NCBI RefSeq assembly: GCF_050948215.1
Contig: NC_135165.1
Span: forward strand, 2,330,501-2,394,500
Direction of reading: 5' to 3'
Origin: Halictus rubicundus
Taxonomy: Eukaryota > Arthropoda > Insecta > Hymenoptera > Halictidae
Length of the DNA stretch: 64,000 nucleotides
Part shown: one piece after another, positions 1 to 10,718 of the stretch
How the letters are laid out: each line of letters starts with the position of its first letter
Numbering within the stretch: the first letter of the stretch is position 1
Made by a program: the position numbers and the translations under genes
Notes under the pieces: model-generated
What the model saw: only the letters and a program-made list of their open reading frames with translations
Database searches by the model: none
What the model was told of the DNA's origin: nothing

Positions 1-1570
1 TATAACGTCGTTAAGACGACCTAATCGATACAGCAATGTTCTGGACTGATTAATAATCTGACCTGCTGACTGGTCGTTTCCGATGCAGCGTTAATGTTGT
101 CTGAATTACTGTAAAAAGTAGGTGTCAACGATGCCCGCGGCGAGTGAAAGATTTACTGCGCCGCGAAGAAAGGTCACGGGTCATCCACGCGATACTGTAA
201 ACTATTTCAAATGTTTTTTTATTTGTTCTTCGTTTAATATTATCGTGGGTTCAAAAAATTGACACAGAGATTTGGCAAATCACCATATTTCTCAATTTTT
301 CTCGATTGTTCATACAGAAAAATCTGTCCGCAGTGGTAATAGATTGTTTATCGTCCTTAGGCAATCGTAACTTCGTTAATCTCGGAAGTTCAGCTGGAAG
401 CTCGGCACTGCGAATGGGCCACAAGGTTGTAAAATACTGATGCGTTATAGTGGAAGCTATAACTTCGGCGTCCGACAATGTTTTTACACGGGGCAATGAT
501 CGTAACGACGTTTACGTCTCGTTTTTTGTCATAGATCTCCGAAGACTATGGCAGGCGCATTAAATGTGCACCGACCGTTTCTTGCTGTCAACGAGAAGCC
601 GATGAACTTATCAATTAGAAGTCACTGGACCAATTAAGAAATTAAAAGTAAGTTTAACGAGACTCGTAATCGAGCCTCTAACAATGGAAATAAATTTTTT
701 ACTTGCTTGCGATGCTTTTCATTTATCACTGTTAGTTGAAAAAAAATTTGGACAACGTGAACACACACACACACTGAGCACGGCAATGTTGCGAGGGACG
801 ATTAGCAACATCGCGTAGCGGAATTTTCAATTAGGCAAAATTGTAAACCGCGCGCTCAACTTGGTTGGGTTTTAATGATTTTATATCAGTCGTGTTATGG
901 GAAGGCTATGACGAAAGTGAATTACAGTGAAACTGCACTTTATTGCTCTTCTTGGTGCTCTAAATCTCACTGTAGTCTCACCGACACGTTTCATACTTCG
1001 CACAATACATAACGCGTTTAAGAAAAATTGCGCGACGCGCTGTGCGAATGTGGCAATGCAAAACCATTTTAACACTCATTACGTGCATCCGATGCACACC
1101 GCGGTTTATATGCATCTCGAAGAATAAAATTTTATTCTCGGCAGAACCTCGGTCGGTCGTATATAGTATTATTAGGAAAACTAATTTGATGCCGACACTA
1201 ATTATATACGGCGTACCGCGTCCGATAAAAATGTCTGAATCTACCATCTTCGTGAAACGCAAAGAGAATTGATGGGTAACTTATTACGTGTCGGTAATTA
1301 AAATAGTAACGTCCGTAAAATACATTTAATTATGTCTGCGGTAAATACGAGGTTCTCACCGAAAAATATTAAGAAATTATTGTTTTCTGCGCATGTTGTG
1401 CTGGTTTAACACTCGCTTTCTTAATTGTTTCAATTCGTTTATTATCACTTTAATATATGTTATTATCCACTTATTTGGAACCAAGAAGATACCGCTTGTC
1501 AAAATTATCGACATTTAAACTGCGATAACTACGTTAGAAATTACAGTACAGCAATATAATTGGACTCATT
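1..1570. other. non-coding stretch, nothing recognised
   Basis: No open frame here resembles a known family. The small overlapping frames near 880-1270 occur on both strands with no splice or promoter context. A short CA run lies near 762-775. I see no element ends or tandem structure. Confidence 0.5.
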
Positions 1571-1574
1571 TTAA

Positions 1575-1850
1575 AGCTTGAAGCTTCCACTTTTGTCACA
1601 AATTCTTCATTTTTACTTGAGATATTTTTGCACGATACAGGGACCGGGAAACTGAGGACACCTTTTTGCTAGAAAATTTCCGGCATCGAAACGTCCGTAA
1701 AAATATTAAAAAATTTTTCTCGGCACTAAACCGACCACAGATTTGAAGATCCAAGCTTCCCGTTTGCGAACAATGCTTAAAACTTGATCTACGATTTTTC
1801 TGGTCATAGTTATTAAATTTTGAATGGTGTCGTGCGAACTTCCTCATTTT
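1575..1850. repeat. old dispersed repeat, copy 1
   Basis: This block aligns by eye over its full length, in the same orientation, with 5508-5755. Shared landmarks in the same order are AAGCTTGAAG, ACTTTTG, ATATTT-TGC-CGAT, GTCCGT-AAAA, ATTTGAAGAT, AAGCTT, AAAACT-GA and TTATTAAATTTT-AATG. The copies are quite diverged, so this is an old repeat family or duplication. No inverted ends or coding capacity were found. Confidence 0.5.
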
Positions 1851-1859
1851 TGGAGATTC

Positions 1860-3403
1860 AATCTTCCCTCGAACATCCCTTAAAAAATGTTAAAAAATAG
1901 TTGAGATAACGACAATTTCTCGAGGAATCAGAAAAGCGAATAGTTCACCGATCGGCCGTGCATGTGGCTCGCAGAAGACGTTCGGTTTTTGTCCGTGGCG
2001 GTCGTAAAGCGAACAATTACGTCAGGACAATCATTTTCGAGACATCCGAAGTCGGCGCAGACCGCTAACAACCAGTTTCATCGTTGCTCTTAGCGAACGG
2101 TAATTACCGTCGTAAATATTCGCGCTAGAAAGTCCGCGGGCAAAGAAGATCGAACGATCGCCGGGTGGTTTATAGAAAATCGGCGCGCGACGATAGAACT
2201 GTCATTGCAACAGTTCGGCGTTCGCGGGCTCCGGGTTCGCTGTTACTCTCATTTTCGTGACTATAACGGCCGAGCCGAGATCTGGGACAGTTGATACCGA
2301 GGAGTCCGCCGATTGCATTGTCTCGCAGAATCTTCTTCCTTGCTCAAGCATAGCCGAGCAAATTGCCTGTTGCCTTCGCGCGAGAACAAGTGCGAACGCA
2401 TGAATTCTGAAAAATTCGAGATATTTTAACCGACCGTCGACGACTGGTTGCGCAAGCCGAACGAATCTGATGAAAAGTAGAAACTCGCGTGGCATTCGTT
2501 TTTTACAGTACGAAAAACGTAAGAGCACCTTTCATACTTGTTTTACGTAAAGAGCCGACCGCGCGCGCGCGCGCGCGTTCATGCAAATTCCGATTTCCGT
2601 ATAGCACGGCCGTCGAAAATCGGAGCGAAGGATCAATTTGATTCTCTCGGCAAAATTCACACCAAAAAAGGCAATATTAACACCGGAGCCAACTGCTCAA
2701 AATGGCCGACTTTTTCTTGCACCGGGTTGTCCCAAAAGTTTCAACCAAAGTTTCAACACCCGCTTCGTGAAGAATTTGAGAAAGGAAAAAATACTTTTTC
2801 GATGCATCGATGCCGCGTGCCGGTTCAAGTCGCGATCGGTGCTGCTTTCCCTGGAAAAGAAAAACGAAAAAAATTGTCAAGCGAACAACCGAGCTCGGCG
2901 AAAAGCCCCCTTAAGGTAACCGCATAGAATGCATTTGCGGGCGGCAAAGTTGAATCGGTCTGCGGGCACCGATATCAAAATTCATTAGTCCGTTACGGTT
3001 GCCGTTTTCCCCTTCGGGAGAACGAAATCGGGACCTGCATCACACGGAGGATTAATAGGTGAAGTAATGATCGATCACGGTAGATCGAGCGCGCGGAATG
3101 TCAATCTTCGAGCACGGTGGAAACACGCCGGTGGTATATCTATCACGGATCAATCCGCGAGAGAGGTAGCAGTAACAAGGATTGCGGTTACAATCGCGTA
3201 CCGAGTCCCATAAGATCTCGCATTTTTACGGGGAACCGCCTAGGTCCCGAATACCTGCCCCTTGTCCGCCATTTGCAATCGTCTCGAACGCCCCGAATTT
3301 TCTGGAACGATAAATTCCAAGGAAAATATTATATGTATATATATAATTTAATTATTTAATGTTGCTTCAGCATCAAAGGTCATTAGCAACACGGTACATT
3401 TTC
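1860..3403. other. non-coding stretch with CG run and possible mariner scrap
   Basis: A CG dinucleotide run lies at 2562-2576. Near 2730 the phrase GGGTTGTCCCAAAAGTTTC resembles the outer end of insect mariner elements, but no matching opposite end or transposase is visible. The frames at 2202-2528 and 2538-2927 are not recognisable proteins. The AT-rich tract 3325-3403 is the probable 3' tail side of the minus-strand LINE fragment that follows. Confidence 0.4.
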
Positions 3404-3976
3404 TTACAATATATTATACAAATTTGTATCCTTGATATACTTGGCAACACCGGCGATATACTCCTTAGAACTTAACAGAATGGGTAAGGATCTAGGCAAC
3501 TTAGCATTTTTCCTTTCATTCTCATATTTTTTGCATTCTATTATTAGGTGGTTTATGTTAATTGGTACTTTACATATATCGCAGATCGTATTTTCTTTCT
3601 TATTGAACAAAAATGAATGAGTTATTTCTGAATGCCCAATTCTGATTCTAGAAATTGAAGTTTGAATTTGACGATCTACTAGACTTGGAAATTTGTGCCA
3701 CTCAAAATCCGCTCCTTCGTTATGATATTTTTCTATATAATTCCTTTTAATTTTGTCAAATACCTGTTTCCTAAAAATTTCATTTAGGTGGCTTTTAAGA
3801 TCGTTTAGTCTGGTATAATGGGTGATTTGTTTCATTTTTGTGTTGCAGGCTGCTAATTTGGCTGCTCTATCAGCATTTTCATTGCCTTGTATACCCATAT
3901 GCGATGGAATCCAGCAAAAAGTAATGGATTTGCCGGTTTCAACGGCCGCGTTATAACTTTCTTGTATTTCGTTTAA
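3404..3976 (-). pseudogene. 5'-truncated I-group non-LTR retrotransposon: RNase H end and CCHC
   Basis: On the minus strand an open frame of about 190 codons ends in a stop at 3404. Residues about 21-50 match the last part of a retrotransposon RNase H domain: FCWIPSHMGIQGNENADRAA, with the conserved H and the last catalytic D. Further on come RIGHSEITHSFLF and a zinc-binding C-x2-C-x7-H-x4-C (DICKVPININHLIIEC). This order is typical of the C-terminus of ORF2 in I/Nimb-like LINEs. The reverse transcriptase and endonuclease are missing. At 3973-3976 a TTAA marks the end of a MITE, and the first 4-5 codons of the open frame come from that MITE, not from the LINE. The AT-rich sequence below 3404 may be the 3' tail. 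The frame is intact, so the insertion is not very old, but the copy cannot be autonomous. Confidence 0.85.
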
Positions 3977-4193
3977 CACTTTAAACGCCAAACTAGAAAT
4001 CCCAGAAATTTCATAAAATCAAAGTAAGTTATTTAATGGAATAAAAATTGAAAAAATTAAATGTACGATACCGAGTAGTCCTCAAACTTTCTTGCATGTT
4101 ACAGATCCTAATCGAGTTTGGTAGAAAAATTCATTTTAAAACCTGCACAAATCATTCCGTCACCCACATATAGCTGACGTGGCAGTCAACGTG
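3977..4193 (+). mobile_element. TTAA MITE, family A, copy A1
   Basis: Flanked by TTAA at 3973-3976 and 4194-4197. The left end reads CACTTTAAACGCCAAACTAG and the right end CAACGTG. The internal phrases AACTTTCTTGCATGTTACAG and TTTTAAAACCTGCACAAAT are shared with five other copies in the window. The right subterminal region contains the CACCC-ATAT-GGGTG-type palindrome, here imperfect. Length, TTAA duplication and inverted ends fit a non-autonomous piggyBac-like element. It interrupts the LINE fragment on its left. Confidence 0.8.
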
Positions 4194-4197
4194 TTAA

Positions 4198-4515
4198 CAC
4201 TGAACCTACCAAGTACAGTGAATTCTCGATATATGTCAACAACACGGGTCTCGTCAGCGTCACGTATCGTGCAGGAGACATGCCTGAGCCGTGTTACGTT
4301 TACCGTCCTTGATGTCCGGGGCGTCTCGAGCTTCATGGCCTTGCACGGGGTATACTTCACGGTAGTGGGGAGAATCGCGCGACGTTTATCTTCCAGGCCT
4401 TGGCGACATATATAGAGAAATGTATCTGTTACCTTATAAAAATGACGAGATTGAATTAATTTTTTCCCACTTAAACAGCCAGAAGCACAAATTTTCGCGA
4501 CGAGAACCGCGTACT
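4198..4515 (+). mobile_element. B'-like TTAA element broken by a family-E insertion
   Basis: Starts at the TTAA shared with the preceding MITE (4194-4197) and reads CACTGAACCTACCAAG. After a 207-bp insertion it resumes as TGTTACCTTATAAAAATGACGAGATT, which parallels CGTGTTGCCTTATAGAAATGACAAGATT of the element at 11520-11726. The right end is not identifiable, and I place it roughly at 4515. Confidence 0.45.
4216..4422 (+). mobile_element. TA-flanked MITE, family E, copy E1
   Basis: The left end is TA then CAGTGAATTCTCGATATATG. The right end is CGACATATATAGAGAAATG followed by TA, so the ends are inverted repeats. A TA target and a CAGTG start suggest a Tc1/mariner-type non-autonomous element. 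Internal phrases such as GCGACGTTTATC and CCAGGCCTTGGCGACATATA recur at 43316, 48773 and 52804. It lies inside a B'-like element. Confidence 0.65.
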
Positions 4516-4519
4516 TAAA

Positions 4520-5505
4520 TCGCACAATAATCGGAAAACGGTGTGCGACGAGATCGGTTGCACAATAGCATAAACTTCATTTTACTTTTCGCATAAAACG
4601 CGTTCCCGCACGGATATATAAATCTCCCCTGTCGATAAAGCATGCATGTAACGCTAATAGCCAGTTTTACAGATCGTAAAGTATATTTTTCTTGTTTCGA
4701 TCGAGCCGATGGAATCGCACGGTCGTATACAAAGTAACGCGAAAAATTCGCAAGGACTGTGGAACGGAGCGGTACAGGGAAAGTTCACGCTTGTGTGGGC
4801 TAGAAGTGACCGAATAGGAGACATATTTATCTCTCACCGGATTTTTCCCCGAGGCGATCTGGGAATAAATAATCCGTCGATCTCGCAGTCAGATCGGCCA
4901 TGAACCTTTTCGAAGGAATAATTGTAATCCGCACGTGCTATTGATCGATCCCGCGCGTAAAGAAACGAGAGAATTGAATTGTCGCTCGTGCGTACCCGCA
5001 CACATTCTCCTCTTTTCATTCTTCTATTCTCTTGTCCCCCTCCCCCCTACCGCGGTTAAAGTATAAATCATTGTCCGCTTAATTAGCCAATCGATTCTTC
5101 GGCGAATTTTTACAAGAACGTCGCGCGCAACGCGCCGGCTGCTTTTCAGATGATGTATTCCGGCGCACTCGCACGAGATGGTTGTTATTAATCAGCGGCC
5201 GAGAAATTCGAATGATTTCGTAGCTTGCTTCATTACTCGCCCCGCATTTACTTTCGGAAAGCATTCGTACGATGTGCAAGACGCCGATTAGCTAATTCGA
5301 ACCACCGGTCGTGAATAGACAGCGAATCTTTATGCGATCGTGCGCAGCTTCGCGGCGCAACGCAAAAATGCGCCTCGACAAAAGTTTATACCTTTCGACC
5401 GGAGAAAATAGCCTTCGTGAACTGTGAATACAGAATGGAGAACAGATTTTTGAAAAATTCATAGCAAATTCCCGAGAAATTGTTCAAACTGCTATTTCGG
5501 CTCGT
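4520..5505. other. non-coding stretch
   Basis: No recognisable gene, element end or tandem repeat. One CACGTG lies at 4932-4937. Short frames on both strands have no family resemblance. Confidence 0.4.
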
Positions 5506-5507
5506 TT

Positions 5508-5755
5508 CGAAGCTTGAAGTCTCTACTTTTGCGTTAATTTTTATCTTAAATATTTCTGCGCGATGCGTAGACTGGAGAATTGAGGGGGCACGTTTTCGGC
5601 AGAAAAAAGTTGCAAATTGGAACATGTCCGTGAAAACGTTAAAAAATGTCTGGATTTGAAGATTGAAGCTTTCTCTTTACGAAGAGTATTTAAAACTCGA
5701 CGTACGAGTTTTTTTCTACCAAGTTATTAAATTTTCAATGACGTGCCGCGAATCT
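5508..5755. repeat. old dispersed repeat, copy 2
   Basis: Diverged, same-orientation copy of the block at 1575-1850, with landmarks AAGCTTGAAG, ACTTTTGCG, ATTTCTGCGCGATGCG, GTCCGTGAAAACG, ATTTGAAGATTGAAGC and TTATTAAATTTTCAATG in the same order. No terminal structure was seen. Confidence 0.5.
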
Positions 5756-7835
5756 TGCAGTAACATAAAGCACAGGCGAAACTTGCAGCTCATTTTTGTT
5801 TTACAAACCAGCCGAAGAAATCGTAGATCACGTTTCGAAATATTGTTCACTGCTCGGAACGGGTTAGGAGTAATTAAAAGAACCGACTGGCAATCAGAGA
5901 GAGAGAGAGAGAGAGAGAGATGCTGCGGATCGTGTCTTAAAATTTTCGACAGCCTTGAAAACGCGAGTTCGCTCGCACAAAGACAGCGAGAGCCGTGCGA
6001 GCCGAAACGGGATCGAGACCGGCGCACGAAAGTAATTAGCGTGTCCGATGGCAATAGAGTTGTAAAAATCGGTTTGATTGCCGAAACGGGAGCGGAACAG
6101 CTCGTTTAAAAGTACATTTCGAGACTCCGCGATCTCCGGGGGCGCTAATGCTAAATAGGATTTCTATAATTATGCTCTCTCATTTACATCTCCCCATGTA
6201 TATTTAATGTTTGCCATCGCTGGCTCGCCGGTTACGACAGATATCCAATGTAATCGACTTTCTGTCACCTATAAACTGCAATGATATACATACTCCTTGG
6301 CGAAATTGTCGGCATACCGGCCGCGTTATTAACGATGACAAATTGATCGGTTGATATTAACGAGATCGCCTATTACGAGAGACAATTTTCGATGAGGCAA
6401 TTCCCCCCCACCCCCACTCCCCGGATGCACGTCCTCCGAAATAGTCCGATCCCGGCATAATAGTCCGATGCAAATTAGGCCAATTGCGAAACGGTGGTCA
6501 CCGGTTTCGTGGAGATTCACATCTTAATTATGATCGGCCATTTCCTCCGGCGCGGCCGCGCGGTTTTCTTGTGCAACGCGAGCCGTTCTACGATTTATAA
6601 TTCGAGGCTCGGGCGAGTGTCAGCGGGGATTTAGAACGAAGTAAACTTCACGCAGGAACAAATGCACCGAGTGCACTCTTGTTGTCGAGTCATTAGGCCC
6701 CGATAGAAAAGTTTCGCAGCGCGAGACCCGCTGATTAATAACGGGATCTCGAGACGATCCACCGGAATTCTGCATCTCATTGTAATACGTAATGCAAGAA
6801 GCATGGGAGAGCCTCGCCGTTGGGAAACAGGGGCAACGATGATAGATGCTAAGTGTAAACATTCAATGAAGACATGCATATGCATCGGCGAGCATAAAAA
6901 AAAAATAGCAAAGATCGTGCGAGCATCGGTGGCAACGACACGTATCGATTCATCGCCAGAGAGAGATTGTTAACCTTTTTTTTTTTCATCGATACGTTAC
7001 GATTTGCTCTGAATGATTTCAAGAAAAAACAAAATTTACATTTATTGCGGTTTTCTGTCGAAAGAAAATTCAGTGTTTTAATTGTTGAAGAGAAAATGGA
7101 GTAGTAACCGTGTTTCATAGAGTCCGTTACGGATTTGATTCGGTAATGACTGCGAGGCGTTAACGATCCAATAGAGCGGTTCAATTAAAAATGCTAGTTG
7201 CAGAGATCACATTAACGCTGGCACAATCGAATAACAGAGACTGATGGTTCTCATTGGGCTATGAAGATAATAACATTCCATTAGCGAATTAATGATAGGC
7301 ACTAGTCAGATAGAGAAAAACATTTTTATAGTTTTAATAATTGTGAATCCTTCCGACTGATTGGATGGCATCTTGTTTACGTGTTTATACTTTTTAGAAA
7401 GTTGTTTGGAAATCTTTTCGGTACCACGGATATTTAGAGTTTCTATTTTCCTATGTTTTTTTTCGGTGAAATCAACCGGCCAATTAGAAGTTTTACACAC
7501 GCGTTCATTACAGTATTATCTAAATGAAAAGATTATTTTACGACAATGTACTAACTCGCGAATGTTGCTAACATTCTCAACGTCTTGAAATACGAGTTGA
7601 TAATATAGTATGTTCCTGCTGTGGTCGTTAACAACCTCGTTCGTCAATGATTGGCAATCGTAAAATTGTAATAAAATTGTAATAAAAGATCTTTGGCGGT
7701 TCACAAGAAAATCCATTATAACATTCTAGAAAACAACAACAAAAAGGTGTTGGAACGAGTATGTTAGAACAGACTCGAATAAAATAAGGGAGAAGAAGAA
7801 AAGACATTGGAAAAAATATTTGTCACACCGAAATG
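5756..7835. other. non-coding stretch with a GA tract
   Basis: A pure AG run spans 5896-5920 and could serve as a GAGA-factor site or simply be a microsatellite. A C-rich run lies near 6404-6420 and an A run near 6896-6905. No recognisable coding sequence is present. Confidence 0.4.
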
Positions 7836-8041
7836 TTAACCCTTGGCACTCGAATGTAAGGCGTCACTAAAAATTCCTGCATCCAAAATATTTTTTACAT
7901 TATTAAGTTTGTTTGTACTTAATAAATTACCAAATAGTTCAATAAATTTCAGTGAACGAGTAAATTGCACCATTTTCGTATGCATAGCATGAAAAAGAAT
8001 ATATATTCTAGGTCGTAAGAAACATTTCGTTTTAGAATTAA

Positions 8042-8466
8042 CACGTTCACGGACAGTAAAAATTTCAGTGAGCTGCAAAAATAGACAGGCAATTTTTCTT
8101 GAAACTAGTTGTACTATCCGAAATCTGATTAGAAATAAACAATAATAATAAGTTAACTGTCATTGGTAATGACAAATGAAATGTATATTAATTACAAAAA
8201 CAAATTTCAATTCGAAACGTATATTAATTACAAAAACAAATTTCAATTCGAAATGTATATTAATTATAAAAACAAATTTCAATTCGAAACGTATATTAAT
8301 CACAAAAACAAAGTTCAATTCGAAATGTATATTAATTACAAAAACTTAAGGTTGTATAAAATTAAATGAATAAAAGTTGGCTTTAAAATTTCAGTGCTAT
8401 AGCATTCACACGTCATTTTGCATCACTGTGAAAATGAATGCTATAGCATTTGCGTCCGCGAACGTG
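8042..8466 (+). mobile_element. TTAA MITE, family D, copy D1, nested in C1
   Basis: Flanked by TTAA at 8038-8041 and 8467-8470. Ends are CACGTTCACGGAC and GTCCGCGAACGTG, which are inverted repeats. The phrase AATGCTATAGCATT near the right end is itself a palindrome. The second copy (13949-14174) carries only one unit of the 36-bp motif that is repeated about five times here, so this copy is longer through internal expansion. Confidence 0.8.
8181..8350 (+). repeat. 36-bp tandem repeat inside MITE D1, about 4.7 copies
   Basis: Units begin at 8181, 8217, 8253, 8289 and 8325 with (A/C)TGTATATTAAT or a close variant, followed by (T/C)A(C/T)AAAAACAAATTTC. The period is divisible by three, so it gives a 12-residue repeat in an open frame. 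There is no evidence that this frame is translated. Confidence 0.85.
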
Positions 8467-8770
8467 TTAAAATGGCTTCGAGTGCAAAGGGTTAAAGAGT
8501 TGTCTTTATAAAAAGAAGAGTAAGCAATTAAGAAAATTATTGAAAGTCTATAATGTATTTAAATATTTGAACTCACCAGGACGAAAGTCGAAGAGATCGA
8601 GGCAGAGAGAAAAAAAAGGTTGTATACAATTCGACCGCGATCCGTTAATCTCGTGGCGTGTACTGATGACCTGTGACAGAGGCATTACTATACCTGTGTA
8701 TAAATGCCGTATCAAAGAGTCGTGCAGGCTTTCCCCCACCCCTTCGCGAAGAAGTGCTTTCCTGCGCACG

Positions 8771-8806
8771 TATAAAACCGGTGAAAGCGCCTGCCGGCCT
8801 TCCAGA
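8771..8806 (+). promoter_or_regulatory. candidate core promoter: TATA box and start region
   Basis: TATAAAA lies at 8771-8777. A start near 8802-8806 (TTCCAGACCATC) would be at the usual 25-33 bp distance. This placement is inferred from spacing to the signal-peptide exon at 9066; no strong arthropod initiator is present. Confidence 0.45.
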
Positions 8807-9065
8807 CCATCGCGTAGTACCACAACAGTAACACCTCCGTTATCTGCCATCCCATCGATAACAACAACCCATATCAACAACAACAACAACAACAACAACA
8901 ACGGCGGATCTTCCTTCTCCGTCTCACTCTTCCTCCACATGGACTAAAAGAAAAGTTGAGTCTCTCCGTTCGTCGTGTTAGTCGTCTGTGGTTCGAAAGC
9001 TCTGTCACGCTCTCTCTCTCTCTCGCCGGCTATTGTGGTTCGAATAACTGTAATCAGGAGTGATA
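8804..9065 (+). other. probable 5' leader with CAA tract and a 3-codon uORF
   Basis: This inferred leader of about 260 nt has a CAA/AAC run at 8877-8902 and a CT run at 9009-9024. The only ATG before the main start is at 8939: ATG GAC TAA, a minimal upstream ORF ending at 8947. An in-frame TAA at 9051-9053 separates the leader from the main start at 9066. CAA-rich leaders are generally unstructured. The leader's extent depends on the inferred promoter. Confidence 0.4.
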
Positions 9066-9156
9066 ATGAAGATGACGTTTGTCAGAACTTTGATCGTCTT
9101 GTCGTTAATTGGACCAGAGGTGTTGGGATACCCGCCGCAAGAGAGACTCATGCCTG
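9066..9156 (+). CDS. first coding exon of an unidentified secreted protein
   Basis: ATG at 9066 opens a 30-codon exon that ends one base into the next codon at a strong donor, GTAAGT (9157-9162). It therefore has a phase-1 intron. The product begins MKMTFVR, continues with a hydrophobic core TLIVLSLIG, and has a likely cleavage site after PEVLG, giving a mature start of YPPQERLMP. This is a standard eukaryotic signal peptide for the secretory pathway. The start is chosen because an in-frame stop lies 15 nt upstream and no other ATG except a tiny uORF sits in the leader; a second in-frame ATG is at 9072. I do not recognise the protein: the mature part seen is too short. Secreted peptide hormone, cuticle or other extracellular protein are all possible. 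The upstream TATA box supports a regulated promoter. What follows the intron is unresolved. Confidence 0.6.
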
Positions 9157-9480
9157 GTAAGTCAGTGAAATTTTATTCTTAATTCAATTCAGAACTTTTG
9201 TGCTTTGAATTTTTTATTTTTCTCTGCTTTCAATTCGATTGACAGTTTTCTTGTATTTTAAACAATTCTTGTATCAGTGCTGCATTTGAATTTGTGCTTG
9301 CGCTAGCTTCGTCTTACGAGAATAATCGGGAGATATGTTGGTTCAGGAATTTTAATTATACTTTATATTTTTGATGAGTAAATTTATTTAGTGATTTTTC
9401 GTAGAAGCATTGTTTTTATAACCGATTTTTGACAGATATAGTAGATATAGTCTTACGATTCGATTCACAACTTTTTACAG

Positions 9481-9572
9481 CAGGCACGCGAATTTATTTT
9501 GTACCAAAAGAACAAAAGACAGTCGCTTTACAGAATGTTCACGTTGTAGAATCAATTATTTATTTACGGTGA
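9481..9572 (+). CDS. possible exon 2, option a (short peptide end)
   Basis: After a 324-nt intron starting at 9157, the acceptor TTTTTACAG ends at 9480, with a second AG at 9482-9483 in the same frame (a NAGNAG acceptor). Joining in phase 1 gives an open frame that runs about 29 codons to TGA at 9570-9572, with residues such as GTRIYFVPKEQK. ATTAAA at 9575-9580 and a GT-rich GTGTGTAC near 9593 look like a polyadenylation site. The whole protein would be about 59-60 residues. This may be a chance frame: no family support, AT-rich sequence, and a very short 3' UTR. It competes with the option at 10510. Confidence 0.2.
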
Positions 9573-9582
9573 TTATTAAAGT

Positions 9583-10509
9583 GTTCAGCAAAGTGTGTAC
9601 AGAGTAGCACACGTGCTTGTACGTATCATAAATAATTTTATGCAGTGCTTCCAACAATTTCATAATAATGTTTAGTTGGCCAAGGATGTTATTAGATATT
9701 TCAAAATTTCAAAACAATGTTCGCCTTATTAATTAGATTGTTCATTGCACGCGTTTAACATTAATAACGGATGAAATAAATTTCTATATAAATTGTACTT
9801 AGTAATTAACGCAAAGTTTACTATAAAATCACTCCATTAGTGTATTATCCAATTTAAAAAAAAAAAAAAATAAAACAGGTGTTACACGTATGTGCGTAAG
9901 AATTTCGACAACAATCAATAGAGATAATTAAGTCGGTAAGAGACTGGAAAACATTATGACGTTAGAAGTCGCGACAAGGTTATAAATCAACGAAATTAAT
10001 AATGCGGCACGTAAACGAGTTCGAACAACCATACAGCCACCGGACGCATTGTATATATAGTTAACATTAATGGCGGATGTCGTTACGGTCGAACATTAAA
10101 AATTGGAGTCATTCTTTAGATCTAATACTAACGTACCCTTTCGCGTAGCACCGTAGCAAAAATGAAAAATAATAACCCCTGTCAGGCGAAATTGAAATTC
10201 CTCGCTGATCGATCGTGCCCGTTAACGGTTTATTGTGCATCTTGTTACTTCAACGATTATCTTTCGGTTAACAGACTTATTGGACGAGTAAACAAACTAT
10301 CAATTACACAGTCGGAACGACCCATTTAAAACGCGGTAGTAACGTGTCAATTATTTTCTACTTAACGCTGTCAGAAGTGGTAGCCGACTTCGATACACAC
10401 ACCGTTCTCCAAATAATATGTTTCACGGAATCGTCACGCATATTTAAATACGTCACTGTCAATTACCGTGGCTCACAATCACAACTATTCGTTTGTTTGA
10501 TCCCTGCAG
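9583..10509. other. non-coding, AT-rich; intron if option b is right
   Basis: An A run lies at 9857-9871. No recognised domain. A good pyrimidine-rich acceptor, TTTGTTTGATCCCTGCAG, ends at 10509. Confidence 0.35.
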
Positions 10510-10718
10510 GCTCTGGATACAAAATTCATCCCCTTCTCTATTGCAAATCCGTCCGGTTTCAATTTATTTATTTAATCCGTTCTGCTCAGAAAAATAATTT
10601 ACAAATTAGGCTTGTGAAAAATTTCCAGAAAATTAGAAAAGATATATATAACAAGGTCTGGTTGGATTACCGTGAAAGCAATTCGAGTTCCACGTGCCCC
10701 ACCATTATTGACATATAA
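10510..10718 (+). CDS. possible exon 2, option b
   Basis: This acceptor has a better pyrimidine tract than option a. Joined in phase 1 to the signal-peptide exon, it keeps an open frame of about 69 codons, starting G-SGYKIHPLLYCKSV and ending at TAA 10716-10718, for a total of about 99 residues. The added part is basic and hydrophobic with two cysteines and matches nothing I know. An AATAAA lies near 11093. It could be chance; it is listed because phase, frame and acceptor all agree. Confidence 0.15.

Larger units (their letters stand above)
7840..8491 (+). mobile_element. TTAA MITE, family C, copy C1 (interrupted)
   Basis: Flanked by TTAA at 7836-7839 and 8492-8495. Ends are CCCTTGGCACTCGAATG and, inverted, CTTCGAGTGCAAAGGG. 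The interior phrases GCACCATTTTCGTATGCATA and TTCTAGGTCG are shared with the other C copies. A family-D element is inserted at 8042-8466; without it the copy is about 220 bp, like its relatives. Confidence 0.8.

Noticed and set aside
8540..8947. 135-codon frames on both strands over the promoter region
   Set aside because: They overlap the TATA box and CAA tract and have no family resemblance; the downstream signal-peptide exon is the better explanation.
8975..9160. 61-codon frame overlapping the signal-peptide exon in another phase
   Set aside because: It begins in the leader and translates into low-complexity sequence, whereas the frame from 9066 gives a clear signal peptide.
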